The position numbers were made by a program, and so were the translations under genes. Shown in pieces: positions 22,791 through 35,500 of a stretch of 64,000 nucleotides of DNA. The DNA lies in assembly GCA_028641055.1 (NCBI GenBank), contig CM054058.1:84889927-84953926 (forward strand). The letters are read 5' to 3'. This stretch comes from Alopecurus myosuroides (taxonomy: Eukaryota; Streptophyta; Magnoliopsida; Poales; Poaceae). Position 1 is the first letter of the stretch. Every line of letters starts with the position of its first letter. Under the pieces are notes generated by a model that was not told the DNA's origin, made no database searches, and was given only the letters and a program-made list of their open reading frames with translations.

Positions 22791-22989
22791 TCGCACGCAT
22801 GTATGTGATAGTAGTATCATATCAATCTTAGTAACATGTTGGTCGATGCCACATTTCTTTATTGTTTGAATTTCAAATAATTCTTTTAATAAACAAAAGT
22901 AATGATGTAATTAATAATTTTGAATAAATAAATAAACATTAACTCTTTAATTTGTATTATTTCTAAAATTACTATTAATATACCAAAAT

Positions 22990-23265
22990 ATTCAGAAAAT
23001 AAAACTAATTCATTTTTAAATCTTAAAAAATACAAATAATATATCAAAAAATTAAGAAAAATAATACTAATTCATTTTAAAATCTTAAAAATACAAATAA
23101 TATATCAAAAAATTAAGAAAAATAATACTAATTCATTTTAAAATCTTAAAAATACAAATAATATATCAAAAAATTAAGAAAATAATACTAATTCATTTTA
23201 AAATCTTAAAAATACAAATAATATATCAAAAAATTAAGAAAAATAATACTAATTCATTTTAATAC
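22990..23265. repeat. AT-rich tandem repeat, about 61 bp
   Basis: About 4.5 copies of a unit containing AATACTAATTCATTTTAAAA and ATACAAATAATATATCAAAA. A single related copy recurs in the large CACTA near 51645. Confidence 0.9.
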
Positions 23266-23745
23266 TGGATGAGTTTGGTATTGACTAGATATATGTTTTC
23301 CTGGCTTAGATTAATTTTTGGTGAACAGATATATAGAAACTGTAGTTTTTCTGTTTTGTTTTCTTGATGTGTTTTTGTTTGTTTTCTTGATGTGTTTTAG
23401 TTTTTGCTTGTTTTGAAACGTGTGTTTGACATAATATAGAAATAGTATAGCTAGGAATTAATATAGAAATAATATCCATTACACTTTGCAACACTTTGCA
23501 AATTTTTCCAAGTCATTTAAAACTAGGAAACAAAAATAGTTTTATGAACAACAAAAGACAAGTGATAACTACAATCACAAGTAAAATACGAGTAAAGACA
23601 TCACAATCATGAATAGAACACAATCATATCACATTCATAACAAAGAGTCTTACGATCACACATAACACAAACATAAGTCTCACAATACTAAGATATCCAT
23701 TACATACTAAGATATCCATTACATGCATATATCGAACGCATACAT

Positions 23746-24453
23746 CTATGGCTCCGTCGAGTAGATGCGGAACAACTCGTAGGAGACGTATGCATCTATG
23801 GCTGCATACTTGACGTTCGTCCAGTCCAGTGGGGTCTTCTCCCAATACCAGTGATTCCTCGAGGGGAAACCAGACTTCATGGTTTCGTAGCCCTCGTGGA
23901 TGAAGGCAGTTGCCATCGGAGCCATCCCGGTCTTGGGCCCGGGCAACTCATCGAAATGGATAAGATCTTGAAGATCAATGTAGTAATCTTCAGGTATCAC
24001 AATGCCCAAGCGCATCAATTTCTGACGGTATTGAGTGATGTCAACGCTGCAAAAGTCATACCCCTTGTTGACAAGAAAATCATCAAGTGCCGGAGAATGC
24101 TTTGAACTACTGCAACAACAAAAATTTGATACGTGTTAGATATGTTGCAACACATGTATTCTTCAGATGCAACAAACAAATCGAAGATGCAAGATTGTAC
24201 GTGTGCGTTACCTTGACCATTGGAAGACCAAAACGGCCTCCTTGAACGCAATCTGGATGACGGCAACATCCCGTTGATCCGCCGTATACTCCAGATCAAG
24301 CCCGAAGACCCGGTGTTCATCGGGAGAGGAGAAATAGAGATTGGTCAAATGCCCAAGAGCACCGGGGAGCCTCTCGCAATTGTTGGTGTAGCACACGTCG
24401 AGACGCTTGCCGCATGGTGTGGGACCACGGATTCTCTGCCAAACTTCAGCCAT
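23746..24453 (-). CDS. 3'-5' exonuclease, WRN/DEDDy family (201 aa), carried by the CACTA element
   Basis: Two exons on the minus strand, 24453-24212 and 24109-23746. The donor is AAG/GTAACG and the acceptor TTGTTGCAG. They join in frame to 606 nt including the stop. The product matches the RNase-D-like exonuclease domain of Werner-syndrome-type proteins. Exo I shows Asp53 and Glu55 in GLDLEYT, exo II Asp104 in SVDITQYRQKL, and exo III Tyr182 and Asp186 in YAAIDAYVSYELF. All four acidic residues and the tyrosine are present, so 3'-to-5' nuclease activity is plausible. There is no helicase domain. The frame is open further upstream, but I chose ATG 24453 because the upstream part runs into transposon-end sequence. 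The gene lies wholly inside the CACTA element and is its only gene. It could be a captured host gene or a long-standing passenger. Confidence 0.85.
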
Positions 24454-24806
24454 GGTGCTTGGTGGAGGAAGATCGGAGAGAGGAAGAAACAGAGACTCGG
24501 ACGCGCACTGTAGCAATGGCGCCCTTCTGCCTCGCTCGTGGAATAAAAACCGTCGCGCGGGAGGCGAGCAGTTTGTATCTTTAGTCCCGGGTGGGCAGGC
24601 CAACCGGGACTAAAGACTCATTAGTCCCGGGCGGCCAGGCCAACCGGAATTAATGCCCTCCACGCGCCTCAACGCGCTTCCCAACCCGCGACGCATGACC
24701 TTCTGTCGCGGGTCTCCTCCCGACCCGGGACTAAAGACTCATTAGTCACGGTGCGCGACGTTTGGGGACTGATGGGGGCGTATGGAAGGCCTTTTTTCTA
24801 CCAGTG

Positions 24807-27700
24807 GGACCCAAATTGAACACTTGTGTTTTTTCTATAGCTTCCCTTCGGAGTAATTTTAATCGTGTTCTTATTACTGAAACTACTAGTTGTTTGCAAT
24901 AAACTTGTGAGTTCCTTTTTAGTAATGTTGAGATACGATTTTTGGCACTTCCACCATCCATATTTGCTAGCTTCTCTAGTATTCTGTATTTCCCTTTCTC
25001 ACATCGAGAGTGGGTGCATACTTCATCGGTACGTCCAAACCCCGTGGGAGTACTTCATGATGTTCTCCTATACACAAGGTTATAGATTTTCCTATAAACA
25101 TCCACTATAGCTATCTATCACAAGGTTATAGATTTTCTGTGTGGCCATGCAATTTCCATCTTACATTACATGACTGGATGTCATTCTTCATTGTTATATT
25201 TTTTTGCATGATCTTATATTGCTTACATGATGGTTTTGTGAGGCGTTTTCCAATTTTAATTTATTCCACGTTACACCTGACCATTGAGCATATTGCGCGT
25301 CAGAGGCATTCAATTTCATATATCATGTATTATTCATTAGGAATTATGAGTACTAAAAGTATGTTGATTCCTTTCATAGAGTGTTACCCCTACCGTCGAG
25401 GATAAAAAAGAGTCCAAAAACATATCAAATAGGACAAATAATAGAAAATAAAGTATCCACAGAGGACACTATATAAAGATAGAGGGGAAGCATTACTATA
25501 TTTCCGATTGCATAGAGCTTTCATATTTTACTAGTATAACTATATGTGGATACTTTCACTATAGAACGTGTCTTGTATATTCCAATTACGAGCCTCCTCA
25601 AAAGTGCTCTAGGTCTTCATGAGTAAGCAAGTTGGATACACCCACACTATTTTCATTGGAAAGATTTTATACACATGTAAATCTATGTGCATCCGTTGTG
25701 TGACAGTTGACTTCCTCTTGTCTAATGATTACTTTTATCCATGTGAGACTTTCTTCCATTGAAATTACAAAGATCCCATAATGTTCTCTTAGCCATAGAA
25801 TCTCGACGCCAATACGAAAATCTCACACTTACTTGTTGAGTGAAACTTCAAAAATTGCTTCATGACATACATGTTTGGAATACTTGGTTGGATCCTTTCT
25901 ATGTTGTGAAAAAATTGCTTGTTTCTTGAATAGAAGGATAGATACTTTTGCACTAAATACTTAAATCATCTCTAATGAATTTTGTACGGTTTCATGCTTC
26001 CAAAGAATCATTCATAAAAGGTTTTGATTTGTTGATCCATCTTGTTTATTCATTCTTTATATTAATATCAAATATAGAAAATTTCTTAGAAACATTCGAT
26101 CTTAGTTCACATGATTTACATTAGTTTTGATCTTGAATTATGTTGGTAGCATGTCACTTAAAAAATTATTGTTGTTAGCATTTACCTACTCAAGGATGAT
26201 GAGTAATCAAGCTTGGGGATGCTGGTACATACATAACATATCTATAATTTTTTTGTTGTTCCAAGATTATTTTATACCATTGCTATATGTTTTGCTATAG
26301 TTTTATATCATTTTAGGGAATTTTTTCCCGGGCTAACGTATTGACAAGGTGCCCAATGTGAGTTTCTGTTTTCCTGCTGGTTTTAAGTTTCAGAAAATCT
26401 GTTAAGGGAAATATTGGCGAAAAGACTTGAAAATCCACGGGGCCAGTTTTACCCGACACAGAAACATGGTCCAAAGGGGAGCCAGATCGGAGCACCAAGA
26501 GGAGGAGGTGACCGGGCGGGTCGAGGTAAGTTCGTGCCTACAAGTCACCTAGGCCCACCTAGTCTCTTCCCGACACCTCTCTTCGCCTCTAAGTTTCCCT
26601 CTGACCAAAAAACTACAAGGCATCAATTATGCTCCACGGAATATATAGAGAGCCGCCGCCATCTCGAAACCCTAATTTGGGGGTTATGGAGTCCTATTTG
26701 GGCACCTTGCTGGAGGGGGAAATCGTCACCGGGGCCTTCTTCATCTCCACGATTGCCTCCACAGTGATGCGTGAGTAGTCCATCCTTGGACTAAGAGTTC
26801 ATAGAAGTATCCAAATGGTTGTCTCATCTCCTTGTGCTAACATGTTTAGATCATATGAGCTTCCTACCATGATCAATATCACGTTATGTAATTGCTACTT
26901 TTTGTGTTTGCTGGGATCCGATGAATTTTGAAGTTATGATCAGGTTGTTCATTAATCTTATATAATCGTGTTGCTATTATAATATCATTTCTTGCATGCT
27001 CTACACTATGAGTGGTTACTTTGGCCAAGTGATTGCATGCATCCCCAAGAGAGGATTGTGGGCTAGATAGTAAGTTCATGCCTCTGCCGTGTCTAGGCTC
27101 GAGTGACAACAATGACTAATAAGACCAAGGATGTGCTATTTATACTAAAGGTAAAACAACGTTGTTTATGTATTTTATGATATTGGATACTTCTTACATT
27201 AATGCGAATTTTGTTGCTTTTGCAACTTAATACTAGTGAGTGGCAAGAATACTAGCACACTCAAGGTGGCTTATTATTCATAGAAGTAGTTGGACAAAGG
27301 TCTATCTATATTTGACGTAATGCCTAAATGAATATTAAACTGAAATTTAACTGTCAGAATTATTTATTGTTCCAATTCTATCAATTTCCCGGCTGTTATT
27401 TGTTTACTATGGCCCCTTGTACATTATTTTACATCGTACTTGCTTTTATTATTACTTTATTACTGGCATGATTCAGTTTCATCTATATTTTGCCACACCA
27501 TATGTTTAATATCTTTGTTTTCCACGAGACAGGAAGGTTGACAAACTTCCCGAAACCTTGGGGCAAAGTGAGTTTGTGTGTTTTGTGCAGGTCAAAATTT
27601 GTTAAAGTGCCATTTGACGAGCACCATGTTGTAGATCTCTAACTCCTCTTGGTTCGATAATACCTTGGTCTAATCAGTAAGGGAAAATTTTCTACTATGC
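24807..27700 (+). mobile_element. decayed LTR retroelement, plus strand, with 3' LTR
   Basis: After AGCTTGGGGATGC (polypurine-like) an LTR begins at about 26223, with TGGTACATACATAACATATC, a diverged TGATACGTCTCC-type start. The body includes CCACGATTGCCTCCACAGTG and GTGAGTAGTCCATCCTTGGA phrases that I recognise from Triticeae LTRs. The 3' limit near 27700 is uncertain. The internal part (24807-26222) is AT-rich with no intact gene. It appears continuous with 21700-22337 if the short CACTA element is removed. Confidence 0.55.
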
Positions 27701-28564
27701 TACAGCACCCTCCTCTCAGGGACCTTAACGAGTGGTATAAATTCATCGTATCAATAGCCCGGAGCTGGCCGAAGTGTGATTCAACCTCCTCAGAGTCACA
27801 AAAATGGAGGCTAAGAAGGTAATAACCGTTTTCGCTGTGAACCCTTGATTTGGATGAGTGTTGCAGATTTCACTAGTTAGTTGTCCAACATTCACACATA
27901 TCTAACCCACATTGCCATGCGGGGAAGGCCAATTTGAAATCCTCTCAGAATCCAGCTCCCTCGATCTGGCAAACAACGACACCAACAGAGATCTCTCATG
28001 TCTCTCCGCCGTCTCCAGAGGACCCCGATCACCTCCCACCTCTTTGAGTCAAATCTATCCAACAAAATGATGATCCCACGGCAAATCCACACTATCTAGT
28101 AAGATAGAGAGCCACGGTGAATCTGACGAGGCCCCATGGTTTTGATGACCGAGGACGGGGTATGGGTGGAAGGGCTTCTGGTGGGAAGGAGAAGGAGGGG
28201 GGACATGGCGGAATGGAGCAAGAGTGTAGAAAATTTGGCCGTTGCGGATAAGATATCTCGTTTTTTCACGTAAAAGTTTTTTTTTGAAATGTTTGGTAGA
28301 ACCTTTCGCACACGGCCACATCAAAAAAATACACGATGTTGTATTTCTACAATTGAAGTTTTGTTCCCTTCAAATTAATGTTCGGGGTTGGCTCATAATT
28401 TTTCCCATTGAGGAGATGCAACTATTTAGGCCTATCGGCGATGAAAAAAGTTGCACCGCTGATAATGAAAAATTTCTCGTTTCACTGCTGACAATGACCG
28501 AGGAAGATAAGCACAAAGAGTTGTACTTTCACTAAGGTTTAGTGGTAGACACTATTTATGGTTA
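27701..28564. other. gene-free region
   Basis: Short frames only (for example 28055-28324 on the minus strand), without recognisable domains. Nothing further seen. Confidence 0.4.
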
Positions 28565-29075
28565 GCCCATGTTTGGTTTGTGGTGTGGGGTGTGTGGAGG
28601 TAACCAAATTTTAGGTATATTCCCCCAAAAAACTGGTTGAGGCCAACCGCCAAAAATGTGGTGGTTGAGGCCAACCACCCGGAAGGGCATCGCTAGAATA
28701 ACCGCGAAGCGTTATTTATGCGCTCACCATCCCTCGAAACATAGCACTTGTTTCTTTTCCCCAATACCAAAGGCTTCCGGTGGCAGCAGATCGAGCGCAA
28801 ATTGAGCTACACCTCCAACATAGTCAACACAAGGAACGTCGGCGATGGCACGAACGAGGGCTGGACGAGTATTCATGACATGAGAGTGTTCTCTCCACTT
28901 CACTGAAATAGGTGAGCATATGACACCAGCCATCTCTCATCTCTCAAACCAAACACAAGGCTACCCTAATCATTCATTTGTCCCTCACAACCAAATATAA
29001 GAAGTGGTTACCCCCAACCAGGTGGTTGGGGTTGCCCTCAAACACCTTTTCATAGACACTCAACCAAACACACCC
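28565..29075. mobile_element. Tourist-like (PIF/Harbinger) MITE with TTA target duplication
   Basis: The left end GCCCATGTTTGGTTTG and the right end CTCAACCAAACACACCC form imperfect terminal inverted repeats around TGTTTGGTT. Both ends are flanked by TTA (28562-28564 and 29076-29078), the target of PIF/Harbinger-type elements. It is 511 bp and non-coding, with inner inverted motifs around GGTTGAGGCCAACC near 28635 and 28667. Confidence 0.7.
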
Positions 29076-29078
29076 TTA

Positions 29079-29290
29079 AATCTCATGAATGGTTCCCTCT
29101 CTTCTCGTCACCGCACTCTGAATTGGGATCAACTGATCCTACCAACCCAAGATCTTTCTCTCCTGGAGGTGGAGTTTTCAAAGGAGGAGCTCAAAGCTGC
29201 GATTTTTGGCCTGTCTAGAGGGAAACCCCTAGGCCAGATGGTTTTATCTTCCTTTCTTTTGTAGATGTAGGTCAATCATCAAGGACGGTC
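29079..29290 (+). pseudogene. LINE reverse-transcriptase fragment
   Basis: The frame around VEFSKEELKAAIFGLSRGKP matches the start of the reverse-transcriptase domain of grass LINEs, just before the usual PGPDG motif, which is damaged here. It stops soon after. The next LINE segment restarts at an earlier part of the protein, so this is a separate fragment. Confidence 0.55.
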
Positions 29291-29359
29291 CTATCAACCA
29301 ATTCCATGGGTTGCGGGGAAGAAGATGGCACATGTTCAAACACCGCACCCATTTCGCTC

Positions 29360-32105
29360 CTGCACAAAGTTATCGATGCTTGAAGTGTCAACATGAATAT
29401 CGCCATGGAATCCCGCCAGCTCTCCCCCGATGAACGCCTACTCCACGCCCGCCTCAAGCAGGCGTACCTGGGTTTGGCTTCACTGGAGCGCACGATGGCC
29501 CGCCAACGGGCCAAAGTTGCTTGGCTTCGGGAAGGGGATGCGAACACGGCTTTCTTCCACCAGCACGCGTCGCATCACCGGAAGAAGAACATGATTCATA
29601 GCATCCAGGCGGGTGACTCGGTTATTTCCAACCACGCGCTATGGTAGAGGCCACCTTCGACCACTTCCAGAGCCTACTCGGGACATCTCCCGATCGTGGC
29701 TGCTCACTCGACCTGGACTTTTTGGATGTGCACACTGAGGACCTCACCGAGCTGGAGGCGGCCTTCACGGAGGATGAGGTTTGGGAAGTTCTTAGGCGAC
29801 TCCCTCATAGGAAGGCGCCTGGTCCTGACGGATTCACGTCTGAGTTCCTTCAAGGATGTTGGGCAACGGTGAAAGGGGATTTCATGGCTGCTTTTGACAA
29901 GTTGTTCACGTTGTCTCGACGTGGATTCCAGGGCCTGAACCAGGCTCTCCTTACCCTGCTGCCTAAGCGCCCTGATGCGGCTGCTCTTGGTGACTACCGC
30001 CCTATCATCCTGATACACATCTTTGCCAAGATGGTGGCCAAGGTGTTGGCGGTAAGGCTGGCACCCCGGGTGGGATCTTTGGTGGACAGCAACCAATGCG
30101 CATTCATCAAGAAGCGCTGCATTCATGATAACTTCATGCTGGTCCAGCAGACCGCCAGACTGTTGCATAGGCTCAAGGAGCCACAGGTGATGCTAAAGCT
30201 AGATATAGCGAAGGCCTTCGATTCGGTCTCCTGGGGATTCCTCTATAGATCCTTCAGAAGATGGGTTTCGGACCAAGATTCCGCGAGTTAGTCGCGATCT
30301 TGCTGTCCACAGCTAGCACTAGGGTGTTCCTCAACGGCGAGCCAGGCCCCCCCATCTGGCAAAGGCGGGGTCTGAGACAGGGTGACCCGCTGTCGCCGAT
30401 CCTAATCGTGCTAGTTATGAACCTGATGAATAGGTTGTTCGCTAAGGCATTTGAGTTGGGTATCCTGTGGCGCCTAGCGCGCCGTGAACTGGTAACTTCT
30501 CTGTCGCTCTATGCTGACGACCTGATCCTCTTCTACCAACCGGACGCTTCGGAGCTGCGCTTCTTGAACTCTTCGGGCGGGCATCAGGACTGCACACCAA
30601 CTTCGCCAAATGCTCGGTCTCCCCGATCGCTTGCTCGCAGGTGGAGGCCAACGCGGCTGCCGCAAACATGGGGTGCCAACTCGCTCCCTTCCCCGTCACC
30701 TACCTTGGCATCCCCCTCCCACTTCATCGTCTCCCGTGTGAGGCACTTCAGCCTTTGGTGAATAGGCTAGCTGACAAGCTACCTACTTGGAGGGCATCCA
30801 TGATGCCTAAGGCGGGTCGTCTGACGCTAGTCCGATCGGTGCTTGCGGAAATTCCGCTACACCAACTGGTTGTCTTGAGCCTCAACAAGAAGGTTCTCAA
30901 ACAGGTGAACAAGATCCTGCGCGGATTTCTCTGGGTCGGCAGGATGGATGCCAACGGTGGACACTGTCACATGAACTGGTCTAGGGTCTGTCGCCCACCT
31001 CGGCTGGGTGGCTTGGGTATACCATACCTAGCCCGCACCTCCACCAGCTTGCGGGTGCGATGGCTATGGAGGATGCGCACTGACCCTTTGCGACCCTGGC
31101 GAGGACTATACATGCAGTTCTCCTGAGAGGAGAAGGAGATCTTTGACGCCTCCACCTACATGGTTGTTGGTGACGGTGCCTCGGCGCTGTTCTGGCTAGA
31201 CAGATGGCTTGACAGGAGGCCGATTAGGGACATAGCGCCGGATCTCTTCGCGCTTATCCCTAAACGCTGCCGGAAGCACCATACGGTCCAGCAATCGCTT
31301 GCTGACCGCGCCTGGATCATGAAAATCACTGGCACCCTGAGCCCCCTCGCTCTATGGCAGTACGTCCAACTTTGGATCAGGCTGTGCGACTACCAGCTGC
31401 GATTGGAGCCGGACAAGCTCATCTGGCGCTGGACTACAGATGGCCAATACTCTGCCCAATCCTGCTACAATGCACTCTTCCAGGGATCGTTGTCAACAGG
31501 GATGTGGAGGTTGAACTGGAAGACGTGGGCCCCTCCTAGGGTGAAGTTCTTCATCTGACTTGCCTGCCTGGACAGATGTTGGGCGGGTGAGCGGCTGGCG
31601 CGTCACGGGCTTCCCCATGCGGCGCGATTCCCACTCTGCGACCAGTCAGAAGAGACTATGGCACATCTACTCATGGGATGCTCCTTCTCTCAGGTGATCT
31701 GGCATGATGTGCTTTATTGAATCAGATCCACGACGACTCCTCCCGCAAGTGAGGGTGCTTTCTCAGAGTGGTAGACAATGGCGCTTGGTGCAGTCCCTAG
31801 CGCACTGCGCAAGGGTACTTCGTCGCTGATTATGATGAAGGCGTTTTCGATCTAGAAACACCGGAACGCGGCGGTCTTCGAAAATGCTCAACCATCGGTG
31901 GCCTCCCTACTCGACACAATCAAAGCCGAGGCGAGGGACTGGGCGAACGCAGAAGCCCGGGGTCTACGCCAACTTCTCCCCTAGATAGGTCTTTCTTGGG
32001 TTGAGTTGTACGGTGTGGGGTTAGGCCTCTCGTGGGTTTATACATATTAACTCTTTTTTTCTATCAATGCATCGAAACGCAAAGCTTTTGCGAAAAAAAG
32101 GGGTA
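29360..32105 (+). mobile_element. decayed LINE (L1-type), plus strand, 5'-truncated
   Basis: The endonuclease is missing. The reverse transcriptase and a zinc-binding reverse-transcriptase C-terminal region are present in several frames. The 3' end has CATCGAAACGCAAAGC followed by GCGAAAAAAAG, which resembles the tail of Triticeae LINEs. A different LINE starts right after. Confidence 0.75.
29393..31984 (+). pseudogene. LINE ORF2 remnant (reverse transcriptase, zf-RVT)
   Basis: Pieces in order: a pre-RT region (WLREGDANTAFFHQHASHHRKK), palm and finger motifs (HRKAPGPDGFTSEFL; KLDIAKAFDSVSWGFL), [13 protein letters not shown], the catalytic LYADDLILF near 30509, and a C-terminal Cys/His region (PLCDQSEETMAHLLMGC) near 31630. 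The protein is broken by frame changes near 30255 and 30560 and by stops, including one at 31556-31558 where tryptophan is expected. It is not functional. Confidence 0.8.
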
Positions 32106-32347
32106 CGCCTTGTCGGATGGAAAAAAGGTTTTGCCGGCCAAAATCACTCAGTGGCTTGGGGGTTCTGAGCAGAATCTTTTCAGCCGTGCCCTTCATCTAA
32201 ATTGGAAATGGTATGAATGGAAAGACAATGACACGCCATGGATTGGCACGTGGGTGCCCTGTGACAAGGTGGATACTTCCCTTTTTATTGCGTGCACTTC
32301 AATATCTGTTGGCCGTGGAAACATTGCTAAATTCAGGACTTCCAAAT
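32106..32347 (+). pseudogene. LINE ORF2 3' part, left half (split by insertion)
   Basis: The frame reads LNWKWYEWKDNDTPWIGTWV, part of the region after the reverse transcriptase in grass LINEs. It is interrupted at the 14-bp target site by the minus-strand LINE and continues at 39586. Confidence 0.65.
32334..32347. repeat. target-site duplication, left copy
   Basis: CAGGACTTCCAAAT, identical to 39572-39585. It flanks the 3' end (poly-A, seen as T on this strand) of the minus-strand LINE. Confidence 0.92.
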
Positions 32348-32502
32348 TTTTTAGAAACCAGGCAACTTTATTATGCCCTACTTTAACTTAATAAAGCAAG
32401 CAGTTCACGCAAATTAAGGTTTTACATGCTGAGGCCTACATCTTAGCCGCAAATAAAGTAAAGAGCAAGGGGCCGGCCACCCCAAAACAGACCGGAGAGC
32501 GA

Positions 32503-35500
32503 CTAGGGAGACGGTTCCGGCGTCAGCGAGCGGTAGATGGTCTTCAGCCCCGCCGTCATCTCAAGAAGTGTGTCCTTATCACATGGCTTTGCGAGGTTTG
32601 CCCAAGCCTGCACAAATAGAAGCATTTTGAAAATAATGTCAGCTGGGCGTCTAGGCACGATTGCTTCTATGGCTAGTTTGTTACGAATGAGCCACAACGA
32701 CCAACTTAGGGCCGCAAACAGCACCCAGCTGATGCGGCGCTGCTGGCCCAGCAGCGAGTTGTGAATAGCAAAGAACTGTGGGAAGGAGGCGGGACACCAG
32801 CCACACCCCAGTAGCTGCCGGATCGCACTCCAACCTAACTTAGCTAGCGAACAATGGAAAAGAATATGGGCGGGATCTTCCTTGGTTCCGCACAACGCAC
32901 ACCCCTCTCTAGCCGCGCCCAGGTGTCCAAACAGCCTCTCACGCGTGGGTAGTCTATCGAGCGCAATTTGCCACAGGAAGATTTTAACTTTGAGTGGTAG
33001 CTTGGCCTCCCACATTTCTTTGCACACTGCAACAGAGGCCCCTTGAGAGAGTTTTTTATACATTGAGGCCACCGTGAATCTTCCTGATTGCTCCAGGGAC
33101 CAGGAGATGGAATCCTGGTCAGCAGTCAAACCTACATCAGCCAGCTCCGTAACCAGCGCCACCCACTCCGAGAGGGCGGCCGGTGAGAAGGAACGGCGAA
33201 AGCGTAGCCCGTTCTCCTCAAAAGCGGCCGCCACCGAGATGGAAGGAAGCTCGCAGCTAGCAAAAAGCAGCGGGAAACGGGCCCGCAGTGGGCCCTCCCC
33301 GCTCCACCAGTCGCACCAAAAAAGAGTACGGGCCCCGTTCTGAACCGAGTACTTCGTTCCCAGCTTGAAGAGATGTTTAATTTTGTGTAAGCTGTTCCAG
33401 AATTGTGAGCCCCCCTGGGGTCAGCAGCAAAGATGTTGCTCGCCTCCGGGTATTTGGCACTAATCAGCTGATGCCAGATTGAGGAATCTGTGTGAAAAAG
33501 CCGCCAGATCCACTTGAGGAGGAGTGCTTTGTTCATAAGTTTCGTGTTAGTGAGACCCAACCCCCCACACTCCTTTGGGCGACAAACCGCGGGCCAGTTT
33601 ACCAGGTGGCACTTCCGTTTAGGGCCCGCGCCCTCCCAAAAGAACCTGGCGCGGATGGAGTCAAACTTCTCATGGATCCCATCCTGCATCAGGAACATGC
33701 CCATAGCGTAAGTAGGGAGCGCGTCAAGGCAGGCATTGGATAGGATCAGCCGTCCACCCGAGGAGAGCAGTTTTCCCATCCAGACCTCGACCCTGGCGCC
33801 CAGTTTATTAATGAGGAAGTGCCACTGTTCTATGGTAAGCTTCCTGTCAGAGATGGGTAAACCCAAGTAGAGAAACGGGAAGGCGCCGAGTTTGCAGTTC
33901 AACATGTTGGCGACGCGGGTCTGTTCTGTCGCCGGCTGATCGAGAACAAAGACCTCGAACTTTTGGAAGTTAATCCTCAGCCCGGACATGTCCTCAAAGC
34001 AGAGCAAGAGAAACTTGAGATTTGTAATTGAGAGGTCGTCGTTCTGGATCAGTATGATGGTGTCGTCCGCGTACTGGAGATGCGAGATGCCTCCGGGGAC
34101 AAGATGTGGAACAACTCCTGAGATATGGCCTGACGCACAGGCCGCAGAAAGGATAGCCGAAAGGGCCTCGGTGATGAAGTTGAAAAGAAGTGGAGAGAGT
34201 GGGTCCCCTTGACGCACTCCTCGTTTATTGCGGAAGTAAGGGCCCACCTGTCCGTTAATAGAGATAGCAGTCTGGCCTCCCGAGACCAACTGCTCAATAC
34301 GGTGAATGAAGCCTGCGTCGAACCCTTTTCGTCGTAGGACCTCGAACAGAAAAGACCAGTTTACCCGATCATAAGCTTTTTCGAAATCCAGCTTGAGGAG
34401 TATCCCCCCAAGCTTCTTGACTCTCAACTCGTGGACAATCTCATGTAAGGCTAAGGCCCCGTCAAGAATAAACCTTCCCTTAAGGAAGGCCGTCTGTGTC
34501 TGGCTGATGATCCTGTTCGCTACCGGGTCTAGTCTAGAGGCAATGGCCTTGGCGACGATCTTGAAGATGACGTTGATCAGCGCGATAGGTCTGAACTGAG
34601 TGATCATATCAGCTCCCTGGACCTTCGGGATCAGCGAGATGATACCAAAGTTAAGGCGTGAAACGTCCACCCGGCCAAGCATGAAGTCATTGAGGATGTG
34701 TAAGACTCCCAGCTTGCAAAGGGGCCAGCAACGTTTGAAGAAGGCCACCGGATACCCGTCCGGGCCTGGCGCGGTGTTGGTTTTCATGTCGTTGACGACT
34801 GCCTCCAGTTCTGCCTCCGAGAAGGTCAAGAGGAGCATCTCATTTTCCGACTCGAGAACCCGATTCTCAGCTGGCCAGATGGAAGGAAGGAGGCCTAGGT
34901 GTCGTGGGGCGTCTGTCCCCAGAAGGTCCCGATAGAAGTCATACACGTGTTCCTGAATAAGCTGCGGGTCGCTGATAGGACCCGACGGGGAGATAAGGGT
35001 CGTGATGTTGCACCGTCTACGTTTTCCGTTAGCCACGGCATGGAAGTAGGCGGTGTTTGCGTCCCCTTGCAAAGCCCACCTCACTCTACCCCGCTGCCGC
35101 CAGTACTCCTCGTCGATACGATAAATGTCCAGGAGCTGATCCTCCAAGTGGTACCGGAAGGCCCATTCCTCCTCGTCCAGTCCTACCCCGCCAGCCTTCT
35201 CGTCTAGGAGCTTAATCTGGCTAAGCAGGTTAGACTTGCGGGTACGGGAATCCCTGCCCATGTTTGCGCTCCAGCCCCTTAAGTAACGTCGCAATCCCCC
35301 GGCCATGTGCTTCCACCAGTCGACAATGTCACGTCGAGCGGCGATCGACATCAGTCTCGTCCATTGGAACTGTAACATCGCAGGAAAATCTGGTAGCTCG
35401 AACCATCCTAGCTCAAAAAAGAATCTGTTGGACCTGACCGGGGAACCCCCTCCGGTGTCCAAGATAAGGGGAGTATGGTCTGAGCCTAAGATCGGGTCCG

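Larger units (their letters stand above)
22338..24806. mobile_element. complete short CACTA element with GGA target duplication
   Basis: The left end reads CACTGGTAGAAAATAGGCCT and the right end TTTTTTCTACCAGTG, a good inverted repeat. Both sides are flanked by GGA (22335-22337 and 24807-24809), the 3-bp target duplication typical of CACTA elements. Subterminal TTTAGTCCCGG / CCGGGACTAAA motifs cluster within 250 bp of each end. The 2469-bp body has no transposase. It carries a 5S-rRNA-derived fragment, an AT-rich tandem repeat and an exonuclease gene on the minus strand. The left end is nearly identical to that of the large CACTA at 46093, so they are one family and this one is non-autonomous. 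Confidence 0.93.
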
